From Erythrobacter donghaensis (GTDB lineage Bacteria > Pseudomonadota > Alphaproteobacteria > Sphingomonadales > Sphingomonadaceae): DNA of 21,961 nucleotides. The stretch spans positions 1 to 21,961 of the forward strand of contig NZ_LSJS01000158.1 in the NCBI RefSeq assembly GCF_001557325.1. The letters run 5' to 3'. The position numbers and the translations under genes are program-made. The number at the start of each line of letters is the position of its first letter. Within the stretch, counting starts at the first letter, position 1. Below the pieces are notes generated by a model. It was not told the origin of the DNA, made no database searches, and saw only the letters and a list, made by a program, of their open reading frames with translations. Positions 1-7,560 of the stretch are shown piece by piece.

Positions 1-91
1 GTGCAGCCCGAATTCCGCGACCTCGATGCGCTGGCGGCACCCGCCGCGCGCGTGCCGCCAGCGCATCGAGGTCGCGGAATTCGGGCTGCAC
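1..91. repeat. near-perfect 91-base palindrome at the window edge
   Basis: Bases 1-40 are the exact reverse complement of bases 52-91. After one mismatch (41/51) pairing resumes for three more base pairs, leaving a loop of about three bases at 45-47. The structure lies inside a conserved gene read on the minus strand. Downstream of the centre, that reading frame no longer resembles the enzyme family and is simply the other strand of what precedes it. A palindrome beginning at base 1 is most simply a fold-back artefact at a contig end, so bases 1 to about 48 should not be trusted as genomic sequence. Confidence 0.9.
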
Positions 92-715
92 CGTCTCGAT
101 CGCCGCAACGCCTGCCGCCGCCGCGCCGATCAGGCACAGGCTGCGCGCCATCTCGTAGGTGTGCGAATATTCGCCGTCCGGCCCGCGCTGCTCGCGCGCG
201 CCCAGCGCCGAGGACAGGTCCTCCGCCCCCCAGCTCATCGCCACCAGCCGCTCGCGGCCCGGATAGTCGCCCGCGTAGTCGCCCGTGCGGAACATCGCCG
301 CCGCCGTCTCGGTCACCAGTGCGGCGATCAGCGTGCGCCCCAAGGGAATGCCGTTCGCGGCCTCCAGCGCGGTGAGATAGTGGTGAAGCTGCGTCACGTC
401 CGCCGCGCCTTCGGCCTTGGGGAGGAACACCCCGCCGGGACGCGCGGGCATGATCGCGGCGAGATCGGCGATGCACTCGTGCCCCGCGATCGGGTTGACC
501 CGCACCCACAGCCGCGCCTTGTTCGCGCTGGCTGCAATCTGCTCGGCCACCATCTGGCGCGCGGCGGGCTTGTTCTCGGGCGAGACCGAGTCCTCCAGAT
601 CGAGCAGCGCGATATCCGCCGCACTCGCCTCGGCCTTGCCCATCTTCTTCTCGCTGTCTCCGGGCGCGAACAGCCACGAGCGCATGCGGGGCGGGGTGGG
701 GATGGTGTGGGGCAT
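1..715 (-). CDS. HpcH/HpaI aldolase / citrate lyase beta-like CoA-ester lyase (3' end missing)
   Basis: This gene encodes a CitE-like enzyme of the phosphoenolpyruvate-binding TIM-barrel superfamily, which cleaves or forms C-C bonds of acyl-CoA esters with Mg2+. The ATG at 713-715 follows a strong GAGGAG ribosome-binding site. Visible family motifs, in order, are RSWLFAPGD near the N-terminus, [25 protein letters not shown] (with a metal-ligand Glu) and SWGAEDLSS (with a metal-ligand Asp), then [15 protein letters not shown]. About 220 credible residues are present of the roughly 290 usual in the family. Beyond base 52 the frame enters the fold-back palindrome and reads nonsense, so the C-terminus is absent. 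The gene is divergent from the molybdenum hydroxylase operon. Substrate is unknown; the family assignment is firm. Confidence 0.85.
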   Translation of the reverse strand, partial: MPHTIPTPPRMRSWLFAPGDSEKKMGKAEASAADIALLDLEDSVSPENKPAARQMVAEQIAASANKARLWVRVNPIAGHECIADLAAIMPARPGGVFLPKAEGAADVTQLHHYLTALEAANGIPLGRTLIAALVTETAAAMFRTGDYAGDYPGRERLVAMSWGAEDLSSALGAREQRGPDGEYSHTYEMARSLCLIGAAAAGVAAIETVQPEFRDLDALAARARRVPPAHRGRGIRAA

Positions 716-816
716 CGGACGTCCTCTCCTCGGTCCCCCAGCGCTTACGGAGCGCGCCCGCGCATCGCAAGCCTGCGTCATTTGCCGGAACCCGCGCGGC
801 CGCAGCGTCTTTCCGT

Positions 817-846
817 TTGGAGAGGAGGGCCATGCGTTGCTATAGA
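817..846 (+). promoter_or_regulatory. candidate promoter of the iorA-iorB operon
   Basis: TTGGAG (817-822) and TATAGA (841-846) are separated by 18 bases and lie about 40 bases upstream of the iorA start. This is a moderate match to a housekeeping sigma-70 promoter within an otherwise GC-rich intergenic stretch. It is assigned by eye only. Confidence 0.3.
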
Positions 847-883
847 CAACCCAAATTACCAACCAGCGGGGGAGCGCCGCCTC

Positions 884-1378
884 ATGGCCATCGCATTTTC
901 TGTAAACGGCAAGCCCGTGAGCGTGGAGGCCGATGCCGATACGCCGCTGCTGTGGGCCTTGCGTGACGATCTCGGCCTCACCGGCACCAAGTTCGGCTGC
1001 GGCATCTCCGCTTGCGGGGCGTGTTCGGTGCATGTCGACGGCAACCTCACCCGCTCGTGCAGCGTGCCGGTGGGCGAGGTAGCGGGCAAATCCGTGACCA
1101 CGATCGAAGGGCTGAAGGCCGCCGACGGCACGCTCCACAAGGTGCAACAGGCGTGGATCGAGGCGCAGGTGCCGCAATGCGGATACTGCCAGTCGGGGCA
1201 GATCATGGCCGCCGTGGCGCTGATCGAGGCGGTCGGCACGCCGAGCGACGAACAGATCGACGAGGCGATGACCAATATCTGCCGCTGCGGCACCTATCCG
1301 CGCATCCGCAAGGCGATCCTCGCCGCCACCGGCGCGGCGGCAGCCGTTCCCGCCGCCGCCCAGACGGGAGACGCATGA
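884..1378 (+). CDS. iorA: (2Fe-2S)-binding subunit of a molybdenum hydroxylase (isoquinoline 1-oxidoreductase alpha type)
   Basis: This is the small iron-sulfur subunit of a xanthine-oxidase-family molybdenum hydroxylase. It passes electrons from the molybdenum site in the large subunit through two [2Fe-2S] clusters. The 164-residue length is normal. A plant-ferredoxin cluster is formed by Cys39, 44, 47 and 59, and the second, all-helical cluster by QCGYCQ (Cys99, 102) and ICRC (Cys133, 135). The ATG at 884 follows a GGGGGAG ribosome-binding site nine bases upstream. Longer in-frame extensions upstream look non-coding. The stop overlaps the next gene (ATGATG), so the two subunits are translationally coupled. 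The Ala-rich tail beyond residue 148 is variable in the family. The exact substrate cannot be read from the sequence. Confidence 0.93.
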   Translation: MAIAFSVNGKPVSVEADADTPLLWALRDDLGLTGTKFGCGISACGACSVHVDGNLTRSCSVPVGEVAGKSVTTIEGLKAADGTLHKVQQAWIEAQVPQCGYCQSGQIMAAVALIEAVGTPSDEQIDEAMTNICRCGTYPRIRKAILAATGAAAAVPAAAQTGDA

Positions 1379-3642
1379 TGGCCGACAACCCCAATCCCGA
1401 TATCGACCTGCCGGAAACCGCAACTCCCGCAGCCAAGCCCAAGCGCAAGGGCATCAAGCGTCGCATCTTCCTCGCCGGCTCCGCGCTGGTGGTGGGCGGC
1501 GGCATCTTCGGCGTGTGGTGGACCGACAGCTCGGTCAAGGCCAAGGGCAATGCCCTGATCGGCGGTGAGGGCCGCCAAGCCTTTGGCAGCGTCATGACCA
1601 TCGCCGAGGACGACACGGTCACGGTCTTCTCGCCGCATATCGACTTCGGCCAGGGCTCGCACACGGCGCTCGCGCAGATGCTGGCGGACGAACTCGATGC
1701 GGACTGGAACAAGGTCGCGATCGAGCAGGCCCCGGCCGACCTCGCCTTCGCCAACGCCGCGCTCGCCAAGGGCTTCCTGCCGACGATGGCGGGCGAAACG
1801 CTGGCAGGGCTGATCCCCGATGCGGTGATCGGCATGATGGCGCGCTCGATGCCGCTGATGATCACCGGCGGCTCATCGGCGATCCGCTTCACCGGCGAGA
1901 TCGCGATGCGCCGCACCGGCGCGGCGGTGCGCGCGGCGCTGGTCGCCGAGGCCGCCGACCGGCTGGGCGTGCCCGAGAGCGAGCTCACCACCGCCGATTC
2001 TGTCGTCACCCACGCCAAGTCGGGCAAGTCGCTGCGCTATGGCGAACTCGCGGCTGGCGCGGCCGAGCGCTCGCTCGCCAGCGATCCGGTGCTCAAGACC
2101 CGCGAAGAGTGGAAGCTGATCGGCACCGGCGTGCCGCGCCGCGACATTCCGGCCAAGGTCGATGGCTCGGCGGTCTACGGGATCGACTTCACGCTCCCCG
2201 AGATGCGCGTCGCAACCATCGCCGCGGCCCCGGTGCGCGGCGGCAAGCTCGAGAGCGTCGACGAGGCCCCGGCGCTCGCCGTGAAGGGCGTCGAGAAGGT
2301 CATCAAGCTGCCCGATGCGGTGGTGGTGATCGGCTCGGGCTACTGGCCCGCCACCAAGGGCTTGGCTGCGCTGACACCAAAATTCTCCGACGGCGGCCAT
2401 GCGGCGGTCTCGACCCCGGCGATCTACGCTGCGCAAGCCAAGCTGATGGCGGGCGGCAAGCCCGACAACGAGGGCGGATCGGGCGATGTCGACGGCGCCT
2501 TCAAGGCAGCGGGCGCGAAGCTGGTCGAGGCCGAATACCGCGTCCCCTTCCTCCATCACGCGATGATGGAGCCCTTCGCGCTCACCGGCCACTTCAAGGA
2601 CGGCACGCTCACCATCTGGGGCGGGCTGCAGGACCCGCTCAGCACCCGCACCCGCGCGGCCAAGGCGGCGGGGCTCGATGTCGAGAAGGTGGTGTTCAAC
2701 ACCATGATCATGGGCGGCGGCTTCGGCCGGCGCTTCCCCGATATCGTCGAGATCATCGACCAGATCGCGCTCGTCGCCACGCAGGTGCCATACCCCGTCA
2801 AGCTGGTGTGGAGCCGCGAGCAGGAAGTCACCCACGGCTCCTACCGCCCGCAATCCTCGGCCAAGCTGGCCGCTTCGCTCAAGGACGGCAGCATCACCGC
2901 GCTGCGGATCGATTACGCCCAGAGCGGGAATGCCGAGGGCGAGGTGCCCTTCATCTACAACATTCCGGCGACCTCGCGGCGGCATTTCGCCTACCAGTCG
3001 AACCAGATCGACGGGCCGTGGCGCTCGGTCAATGCGACGCAGCTGGGCTTCTACACCGAGAGCTTCATGGACGAGCTCGCGCTGGCGGCAGGGGCGGACC
3101 CCTACCAGTTCCGGCGCAAGCATCTGGCGGCGGATTCGCGGCATCTCAAGGTGCTCGATGAAGTCGCCAAGCGCTCGGGCTGGGGCACGCCGCTGCCCGA
3201 GGGCGTGGGCCGGGGCATCGCGATTGTCGAGAGCTTCGACACGATCGTTGCCGAGGTGGTCGAAGCCACTCTCAAAGAGGACGGCAGCCCCAGGGTGGTG
3301 CGCGCCTTCGCGGTGGTCGATTGCGGCACCACGGTGAACCCCTTGAATGCCGAGGCGCAGATCATGGGCGGCCTCATCATGGGGCTCTCGTCGGGCATCG
3401 GCGAGGCGGTGACGCTCGAGGCGGGCGCGGTGGTCGAGAGCAATTTCTCCGACTACCCGATCCTCAAGCTGGCCGACGCGCCGCCTGCGGTGGACGTACA
3501 TTTCGCCGACAGCGGCGCGAAGACCGGCGGGATCGGCGAGCCGGGCCTGCCGCCCGCGACCCCGGCGCTGGCCAACGCGCTCGCCTCGCTCACCGGCAAG
3601 CGCATCCGCAACCTGCCGATTCTCACGCAGGCGAAAGCCTGA
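1375..3642 (+). CDS. iorB: Tat-exported molybdopterin-binding subunit of a molybdenum hydroxylase (isoquinoline 1-oxidoreductase beta type)
   Basis: This is the large catalytic subunit, 755 residues, of a xanthine dehydrogenase-family oxidoreductase of the IorB branch, which hydroxylates N-heterocycles or oxidises aldehydes. The N-terminus carries a twin-arginine motif, KRRIFLAG (Arg29-Arg30), followed by a hydrophobic Gly/Val stretch to about residue 48, so the folded holoenzyme is probably carried to the periplasmic face with its partner IorA. The cofactor-binding loop MGGGFGRR is at 446-453, and the active-site glutamate of the family is in GIGEPGLPP (Glu722). No heme-binding CxxCH is present. 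ATG codons at 1375 and 1378 are both possible. The gene overlaps iorA and is followed at once by a cofactor nucleotidyltransferase. Substrate is unknown. Confidence 0.92.
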   Translation: MMADNPNPDIDLPETATPAAKPKRKGIKRRIFLAGSALVVGGGIFGVWWTDSSVKAKGNALIGGEGRQAFGSVMTIAEDDTVTVFSPHIDFGQGSHTALAQMLADELDADWNKVAIEQAPADLAFANAALAKGFLPTMAGETLAGLIPDAVIGMMARSMPLMITGGSSAIRFTGEIAMRRTGAAVRAALVAEAADRLGVPESELTTADSVVTHAKSGKSLRYGELAAGAAERSLASDPVLKTREEWKLIGTGVPRRDIPAKVDGSAVYGIDFTLPEMRVATIAAAPVRGGKLESVDEAPALAVKGVEKVIKLPDAVVVIGSGYWPATKGLAALTPKFSDGGHAAVSTPAIYAAQAKLMAGGKPDNEGGSGDVDGAFKAAGAKLVEAEYRVPFLHHAMMEPFALTGHFKDGTLTIWGGLQDPLSTRTRAAKAAGLDVEKVVFNTMIMGGGFGRRFPDIVEIIDQIALVATQVPYPVKLVWSREQEVTHGSYRPQSSAKLAASLKDGSITALRIDYAQSGNAEGEVPFIYNIPATSRRHFAYQSNQIDGPWRSVNATQLGFYTESFMDELALAAGADPYQFRRKHLAADSRHLKVLDEVAKRSGWGTPLPEGVGRGIAIVESFDTIVAEVVEATLKEDGSPRVVRAFAVVDCGTTVNPLNAEAQIMGGLIMGLSSGIGEAVTLEAGAVVESNFSDYPILKLADAPPAVDVHFADSGAKTGGIGEPGLPPATPALANALASLTGKRIRNLPILTQAKA

Positions 3643-4250
3643 GCCTCGGTCGCTGGTCGGCGCTGATCCTCGCCGCGGGGGCGGGGCGGCGGTTTGCCAA
3701 AGATGGCGGGAGCGGCAAGCTCCTCGCCGACCTCGGCGGCGCACCGGTCATCCGGCGGGTGGCCGAGCGGGTGCTGGGCGCAGGCTTTGCCGAGGTGGTT
3801 GTCGTCACGGGAGCGGATGACGCTCCGGTCCGCGGCGCGCTGGATGGGCTCGCCTGCCGGATCGTCCACGCGCCCGGCTGGGGCGAGGGCATGGCCGCGA
3901 GCCTGCGCACCGGCATTGCCGCGCTCGATTCCGCGAGCCAAGGCGTGTGCGTCTTCCTTGGCGACATGCCGCTCGTGCCTGTGGCGCTGTGCGCTGACCT
4001 TGTCGAGCGGGCGCAGGCCGCGGGGTACGCCGCAAGGCCGCGCTGCGAGGGCAAGCCCGGCCACCCTGTAGCCTTGACCCGCTCCGCCTTTGGCGATCTC
4101 CTGATGCTGGAGGGCGATGCCGGGGCGACCGCGTTGTTGAAGGCGCACTCCGAGCGGGTTGCCTACCTCGACACCGCCGACAGCGGCGTGCTGCTCGACA
4201 TCGACACGCCCGACGACCTTGCGGCGGCCGCTGCCGCGTGGAAGGCCTGA
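3639..4250 (+). CDS. MobA/MocA-like molybdenum cofactor nucleotidyltransferase, probable CTG start
   Basis: This is an NTP-transferase-fold protein of about 203 residues. In this family MocA transfers CMP to molybdopterin, giving the MCD cofactor of xanthine-oxidase-family enzymes, while MobA transfers GMP. The position directly after iorB favours the MocA role (inference). The nucleotide-binding signature ALILAAGAGRRF starts at residue 8, the metal-binding segment is FLGDMP, and KPGHPV is typical of MocA. No ATG, GTG or TTG lies in this frame between about 3603 and the signature. The best start is CTG at 3639, whose last bases overlap the iorB stop (CTGA), which suggests translational coupling. 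The 3' end overlaps the convergent xdhC-like gene. Confidence 0.85.
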   Translation: MSLGRWSALILAAGAGRRFAKDGGSGKLLADLGGAPVIRRVAERVLGAGFAEVVVVTGADDAPVRGALDGLACRIVHAPGWGEGMAASLRTGIAALDSASQGVCVFLGDMPLVPVALCADLVERAQAAGYAARPRCEGKPGHPVALTRSAFGDLLMLEGDAGATALLKAHSERVAYLDTADSGVLLDIDTPDDLAAAAAAWKA

Positions 4251-5167
4251 GCCACCTCGGCCACCAGCGAGAGCGCCACCTCGCGCGGGGCCTTGCCGAA
4301 GCCGTAGAGCCCGATGGGGGCATGGAGCCGCGCCAAAGCCGCCTCGCCGACGCCGTGGCCGCGCAGCTTTGCCACCCGCTGCTCCAGCCGCACCCGCGCG
4401 CCGATGGCGCCGACATAGAAGGCCGGGGAGGAGAGCGCCGCCGCAAGCCCGCGCTCGTCATCCTCGCGGTCGTGCGAGAGCACCGCGACAGCGGTCCAGC
4501 GGTCGGGTGCGATGGCCTTGAGCGCCCCCTCCGGGTCGCCGCGGTGGTAGGAGATCGCTTCCATCGGGGCCGCCTCCGGCCCGCCGGGGGTGACGAGCGC
4601 GACCTGCCAGCCCATCGCCAGCGCCAGCGAAGCCGCGCTGAGCGTCGCACCGTCCTCGCCGATCAGCACCAGCTTGAGCGGCGGGGGGAAGAGGCGGGTG
4701 TAGCGCGCGCCATCCCAAGCATCGCAGGGCGCCTCGCCGGCGGCTTCGGCGCGGCGGGTGGTGCCGTCGCTCGAGAACAGCACCGGCGCGCGGGTGCGCC
4801 AGCCATCGAGCAGCGCCGCCACCGCCGGTTCGCCGGCCGCGACCGGCTCGACCAGCACGGTGATCCCCGATCCGCAGGCGAGCTTGATGTCGATCCACGG
4901 GCTCCCTTCGCCATAGCGCAAGGTGCGCGGCGCACCCTCGGCCATCACTGCGCGGCCATGGCGCGCGACATCATCCTCGATGCAGCCGCCCGACAGGAAC
5001 CCCCAGTGCTCATCCGGCGTGATCAGCATCTGCGCGCCGACATCGCGCGGAGCCGAGCCGTCGACCTCGACCAGTGTCGCAATGGCGAAACGCTCCGGCA
5101 GCGCGGGAAGCGCCAGCAGCGCCTCGCGGATGTCGTCGACGGGAGCGGCAAGGCGCCAGCGGGTCAT
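4163..5167 (-). CDS. XdhC/CoxI family molybdenum hydroxylase maturation protein
   Basis: XdhC-type proteins bind the molybdenum cofactor, help install its terminal sulfur ligand and insert it into apo-enzymes of the xanthine oxidase family. This 334-residue protein has the N-terminal XdhC/CoxI domain with GSAPRDVGAQMLI and the hallmark SGGCIEDDV (Cys62). A Rossmann-like C-terminal domain begins at LKLVLIGEDG and continues through LSHDREDD and YVGAIGAR to IGLYGFGKAPREVALSLVAE. The C-terminal glycine motif is GEDG where GAG is more usual. The start is ATG at 5165-5167 with no clear Shine-Dalgarno. The last 29 codons, stop included, lie antisense to the end of the nucleotidyltransferase gene. 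It is presumably the dedicated chaperone for the IorAB-like enzyme opposite. Confidence 0.88.
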   Translation of the reverse strand: MTRWRLAAPVDDIREALLALPALPERFAIATLVEVDGSAPRDVGAQMLITPDEHWGFLSGGCIEDDVARHGRAVMAEGAPRTLRYGEGSPWIDIKLACGSGITVLVEPVAAGEPAVAALLDGWRTRAPVLFSSDGTTRRAEAAGEAPCDAWDGARYTRLFPPPLKLVLIGEDGATLSAASLALAMGWQVALVTPGGPEAAPMEAISYHRGDPEGALKAIAPDRWTAVAVLSHDREDDERGLAAALSSPAFYVGAIGARVRLEQRVAKLRGHGVGEAALARLHAPIGLYGFGKAPREVALSLVAEVAQAFHAAAAAARSSGVSMSSSTPLSAVSR

Positions 5168-5278
5168 CGGCAGGTGCGGCTTTCAGGAGAAGGCTGGGAC
5201 AAGCCGTCAGCCTAGCCCGCGCGGGTGCGGCACGCAATTGCGCGGGCACGGGCGGCGGACACGGAGAAAGAAGTCCAC

Positions 5279-5355
5279 TGGTCGGGACGAGAGGATTCGA
5301 ACCTCCGACCCCCACACCCCCAGTGTGATGCGCTACCAGGCTGCGCTACGTCCCG
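5279..5355 (-). tRNA. tRNA-Pro(GGG)
   Basis: Read on the minus strand this folds into a standard cloverleaf. The acceptor stem is CGGGACG/CGTCCCG, the D stem GCGC/GCGC with loop AGCCTGGTA, the anticodon stem TCACA/TGTGG with loop CTGGGGG (anticodon GGG), the variable loop GGGTC, and the T stem GGAGG/CCTCT with loop TTCGAAT. The discriminator A and CCA are encoded (5279-5282). The D- and T-arm sequences match bacterial tRNA-Pro closely. Confidence 0.97.
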
Positions 5356-5372
5356 ACACCAGTGGAGCGGGG

Positions 5373-5401
5373 CCTATAGGAGCGCACGGGGAGGCTGGCA
5401 A
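5373..5401 (-). promoter_or_regulatory. candidate promoter of tRNA-Pro
   Basis: On the minus strand TTGCCA (5401-5396) and TATAGG (5378-5373) are 17 bases apart. Transcription would begin near 5366, about ten bases before the mature tRNA 5' end. Spacing and hexamers fit a sigma-70 promoter well. Confidence 0.55.
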
Positions 5402-5415
5402 GCGGGTTTGAAAGG

Positions 5416-5436
5416 GCACAGGTGTTGCGCCTGTGC
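5416..5436 (+). repeat. inverted repeat upstream of yajC
   Basis: GCACAGG (5416-5422) and CCTGTGC (5430-5436) form a perfect 7-bp stem around a 7-base loop. A further half-site TGTGC follows at 5443-5447. It lies between the tRNA-Pro promoter and the yajC operon and could be an operator or an RNA hairpin; its function is unknown. Confidence 0.45.
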
Positions 5437-5457
5437 ACCGTCTGTGCCCCCTCGCGA

Positions 5458-5486
5458 TTGCGGCTCGCTTGCATTGCTGCTAGGCG
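5458..5486 (+). promoter_or_regulatory. weak candidate promoter of yajC-secD-secF
   Basis: TTGCGG (5458-5463) and TAGGCG (5481-5486) are 17 bases apart, with an extended TGC before the -10 element. The resulting leader of about 60 bases would contain the hairpin CGGGGC/GCCCCG (5503-5508 with 5514-5519). The match to consensus is poor and the call is tentative. Confidence 0.25.
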
Positions 5487-5554
5487 CGCCCACTTGAATG
5501 GTCGGGGCGGCAAGCCCCGGACGACATACCACGGGATCTGACGGGCTCTAGCGC

Positions 5555-5887
5555 ATGACAATCGACCTTCTCGCCGCCGCTGCCGGGGCGGGCGCGCCTT
5601 CGGGGGCGGCCTTCTGGCTCAACATCGTGCCGATCGTCGGCATGATCGCGATCTTCTGGTTCCTGATCATCGCGCCGCAGATGAAGAAGCAGAAGGAGCA
5701 CCAGGCCAAGATCGCCGCCGTCAAGAAGGGCGATCAGGTGGTGACCGCGGGCGGCCTCGTCGGCAAGGTGGTCAAGGTCGACGATGTCTATGTCGAGCTC
5801 GATCTCGGCCCCAATGTCCGCGTCAAGGCGATCAAGGCGACGCTGGGCGACATCATTCCGCCCGCCGGCAAGCCCGCCAACGACTGA
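5555..5887 (+). CDS. yajC: preprotein translocase subunit YajC
   Basis: YajC is a small inner-membrane protein that associates with SecDF and the SecYEG channel. The 110 residues show one transmembrane helix (about residues 21-41, ending in FLIIAPQMKK) and the conserved cytoplasmic segment with KKGDQVVTAGGLVGKV. The ATG at 5555 gives the usual family N-terminus, although no strong ribosome-binding site precedes it. It is the first gene of the yajC-secD-secF unit, 61 bases before secD, all on the plus strand. Confidence 0.95.
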   Translation: MTIDLLAAAAGAGAPSGAAFWLNIVPIVGMIAIFWFLIIAPQMKKQKEHQAKIAAVKKGDQVVTAGGLVGKVVKVDDVYVELDLGPNVRVKAIKATLGDIIPPAGKPAND

Positions 5888-5948
5888 GGCTGCGCGGCGG
5901 CATCGGCCCTTCGCAACCATGAACCTTTGCGTGTGAGACCCTGACGCA

Positions 5949-7547
5949 ATGCTCGACTTTCCCCTCTGGAAGAAGCTCTCGCTGTGGGCGATGACGCTCG
6001 CGGCCTCGCTGCTGGCGCTGCCCTCGCTCGCCAATGTCGCGGGGCTCGACTGGCCCTCGGCACTGCCGGAGCCGCAGGTCAATCTCGGGCTCGACCTTGC
6101 CGGCGGCTCGCACCTGCTGCTCGAGGCCAAGGCCGCCGACGTGCGCGCGCAGCGGCTCGAGAACATGGAGGAGACGGTCCGCCAGCTGATGCGCAACGCC
6201 GAGCCGCGCATCCGCATCGGCGACGTCTCGACCGCAGACGGCCAGCTCTCCTTCATCCTCGAGAACGCCGCCGATATCGACCGCGCGCGCGGGCTGATCG
6301 AGCCGGCGATGCAGGGCGCGACCACGGTGCGCGAGTGGGAGCTCAATGTCGTTGACGGCCAGCGCATCGTGCTCAGCCAGACCGAGGCCGGGGTGAACCA
6401 GGCGATCGACGATGCGATGGACAGCGCCACCGAGGTCGTGCGCCGCCGCATCGACGAGCTCGGCACGCGCGAGCCGACCATCATCCGCCAGGGCGAGACC
6501 CGCATCGTCGTGCAGGTGCCGGGGCTGCAGGATCCGCAGGGGCTGAAGGACCTGCTCGGCAAGACCGCGCAGCTCGAATTCAAGCTGGTCGATCTCGATG
6601 CCCTGCCGACCAATATCGAGGCGGGAATCGCGCCGGCGGGCAGCCAGATCGTCCAATATGCCCCCGGGACGCCCGGTGCGGGCAGCGCGATCGCGGTCAA
6701 GCGGCTGGGCGGGATCCGCGGCGACAACCTCACCGGCGCGCAGGCCGAACGTGACCCGCAGAACGGCCAGAGCGTGGTCACCATCGCCTTCGACGCGCAG
6801 GGCGGGGCCAAGTTCGCCAAGCTCACCACCGAGAATGTCGGCAAGCCCTTCGCGATCATCCTCGATGGCCAGGTGCTTTCCGCGCCCAATATCAATGAGC
6901 CGATCCTCGGCGGGCGGGCGCAGATCGCGGGGAGCTTCACCCCCGAAAGCGCCAACAACCTCGCGATCTCATTGCGTTCGGGCGCGCTGCCGGTGCCGCT
7001 GGCGGTGGTCGAGGAACGCACCGTCGGGCCGGACCTCGGTGCGGATTCGATCCGCAAGGGCCTGATCGCGATGGGCATCGGCAGCCTTGCGGTGATCGCG
7101 CTGATGATCGCGACCTATGGCCGCTTCGGCATCTACGCCACGGTCGCGCTGGTGTTCAACGTGCTGATGCTGCTCGGGCTGATGGCGGTGTTCGGCTTCA
7201 CGCTGAGCCTGCCGGGGATCGCGGGCTTCGTGATCACGATCGGCGCAGCGGTCGATGCCAACGTGCTGATCAACGAGCGCATCCGCGAGGAGCGCGCGCG
7301 CGGGCGCCGGGTCGTCGCCGCGGTCGAGACCGGCTACAAGGAAGCCAGCCGCGCGATCTTCGATGCGAACCTCACCAACCTCATCTCGGCGCTCGCGCTG
7401 GGCGTGTTCGGCAGCGGGCCGGTGCGCGGCTTTGCGGTGGTGCTGTTCATCGGGATCATCACCTCGGTGTTCACCGGCGTGACCCTCACCCGCATGTTCG
7501 TCGCCGGATGGCTGCGCAAGGCGCGCCCCAACGACATCACCATCTGA
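5949..7547 (+). CDS. secD: protein translocase subunit SecD
   Basis: SecD, with SecF, is an RND-type membrane protein that uses the proton gradient to pull preproteins across the inner membrane after SecA-driven translocation. The 532 residues begin with one transmembrane helix, followed by the conserved LGLDLAGGSHLLLE segment and a large periplasmic domain (about residues 50-355). The last 170 residues hold the remaining five helices, with GFVITIGAAVDANVLINERI, the conserved motif of transmembrane helix 4. Length and architecture are normal for alphaproteobacteria. The ATG at 5949 has a weak ribosome-binding site. secF follows 13 bases downstream. Confidence 0.96.
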   Translation: MLDFPLWKKLSLWAMTLAASLLALPSLANVAGLDWPSALPEPQVNLGLDLAGGSHLLLEAKAADVRAQRLENMEETVRQLMRNAEPRIRIGDVSTADGQLSFILENAADIDRARGLIEPAMQGATTVREWELNVVDGQRIVLSQTEAGVNQAIDDAMDSATEVVRRRIDELGTREPTIIRQGETRIVVQVPGLQDPQGLKDLLGKTAQLEFKLVDLDALPTNIEAGIAPAGSQIVQYAPGTPGAGSAIAVKRLGGIRGDNLTGAQAERDPQNGQSVVTIAFDAQGGAKFAKLTTENVGKPFAIILDGQVLSAPNINEPILGGRAQIAGSFTPESANNLAISLRSGALPVPLAVVEERTVGPDLGADSIRKGLIAMGIGSLAVIALMIATYGRFGIYATVALVFNVLMLLGLMAVFGFTLSLPGIAGFVITIGAAVDANVLINERIREERARGRRVVAAVETGYKEASRAIFDANLTNLISALALGVFGSGPVRGFAVVLFIGIITSVFTGVTLTRMFVAGWLRKARPNDITI

Positions 7548-7560
7548 GGAGCCGGGACAG

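Noticed and set aside
787..817. GGAAC with downstream CGTT, resembling a general-stress EcfG promoter
   Set aside because: The spacer is 22 bases, too far from the usual 16-17, and no better pair is present.
1873..3744. 623-codon open frame on the minus strand
   Set aside because: It is fully antisense to iorB, which has clear family motifs throughout. The translation is Arg/Gly/Asp-rich with no domain, as expected from high-GC third-position bias.
5480..7078. 532-codon open frame on the minus strand
   Set aside because: It is antisense to yajC and secD and Ser/Arg-rich; the secD frame is certain.
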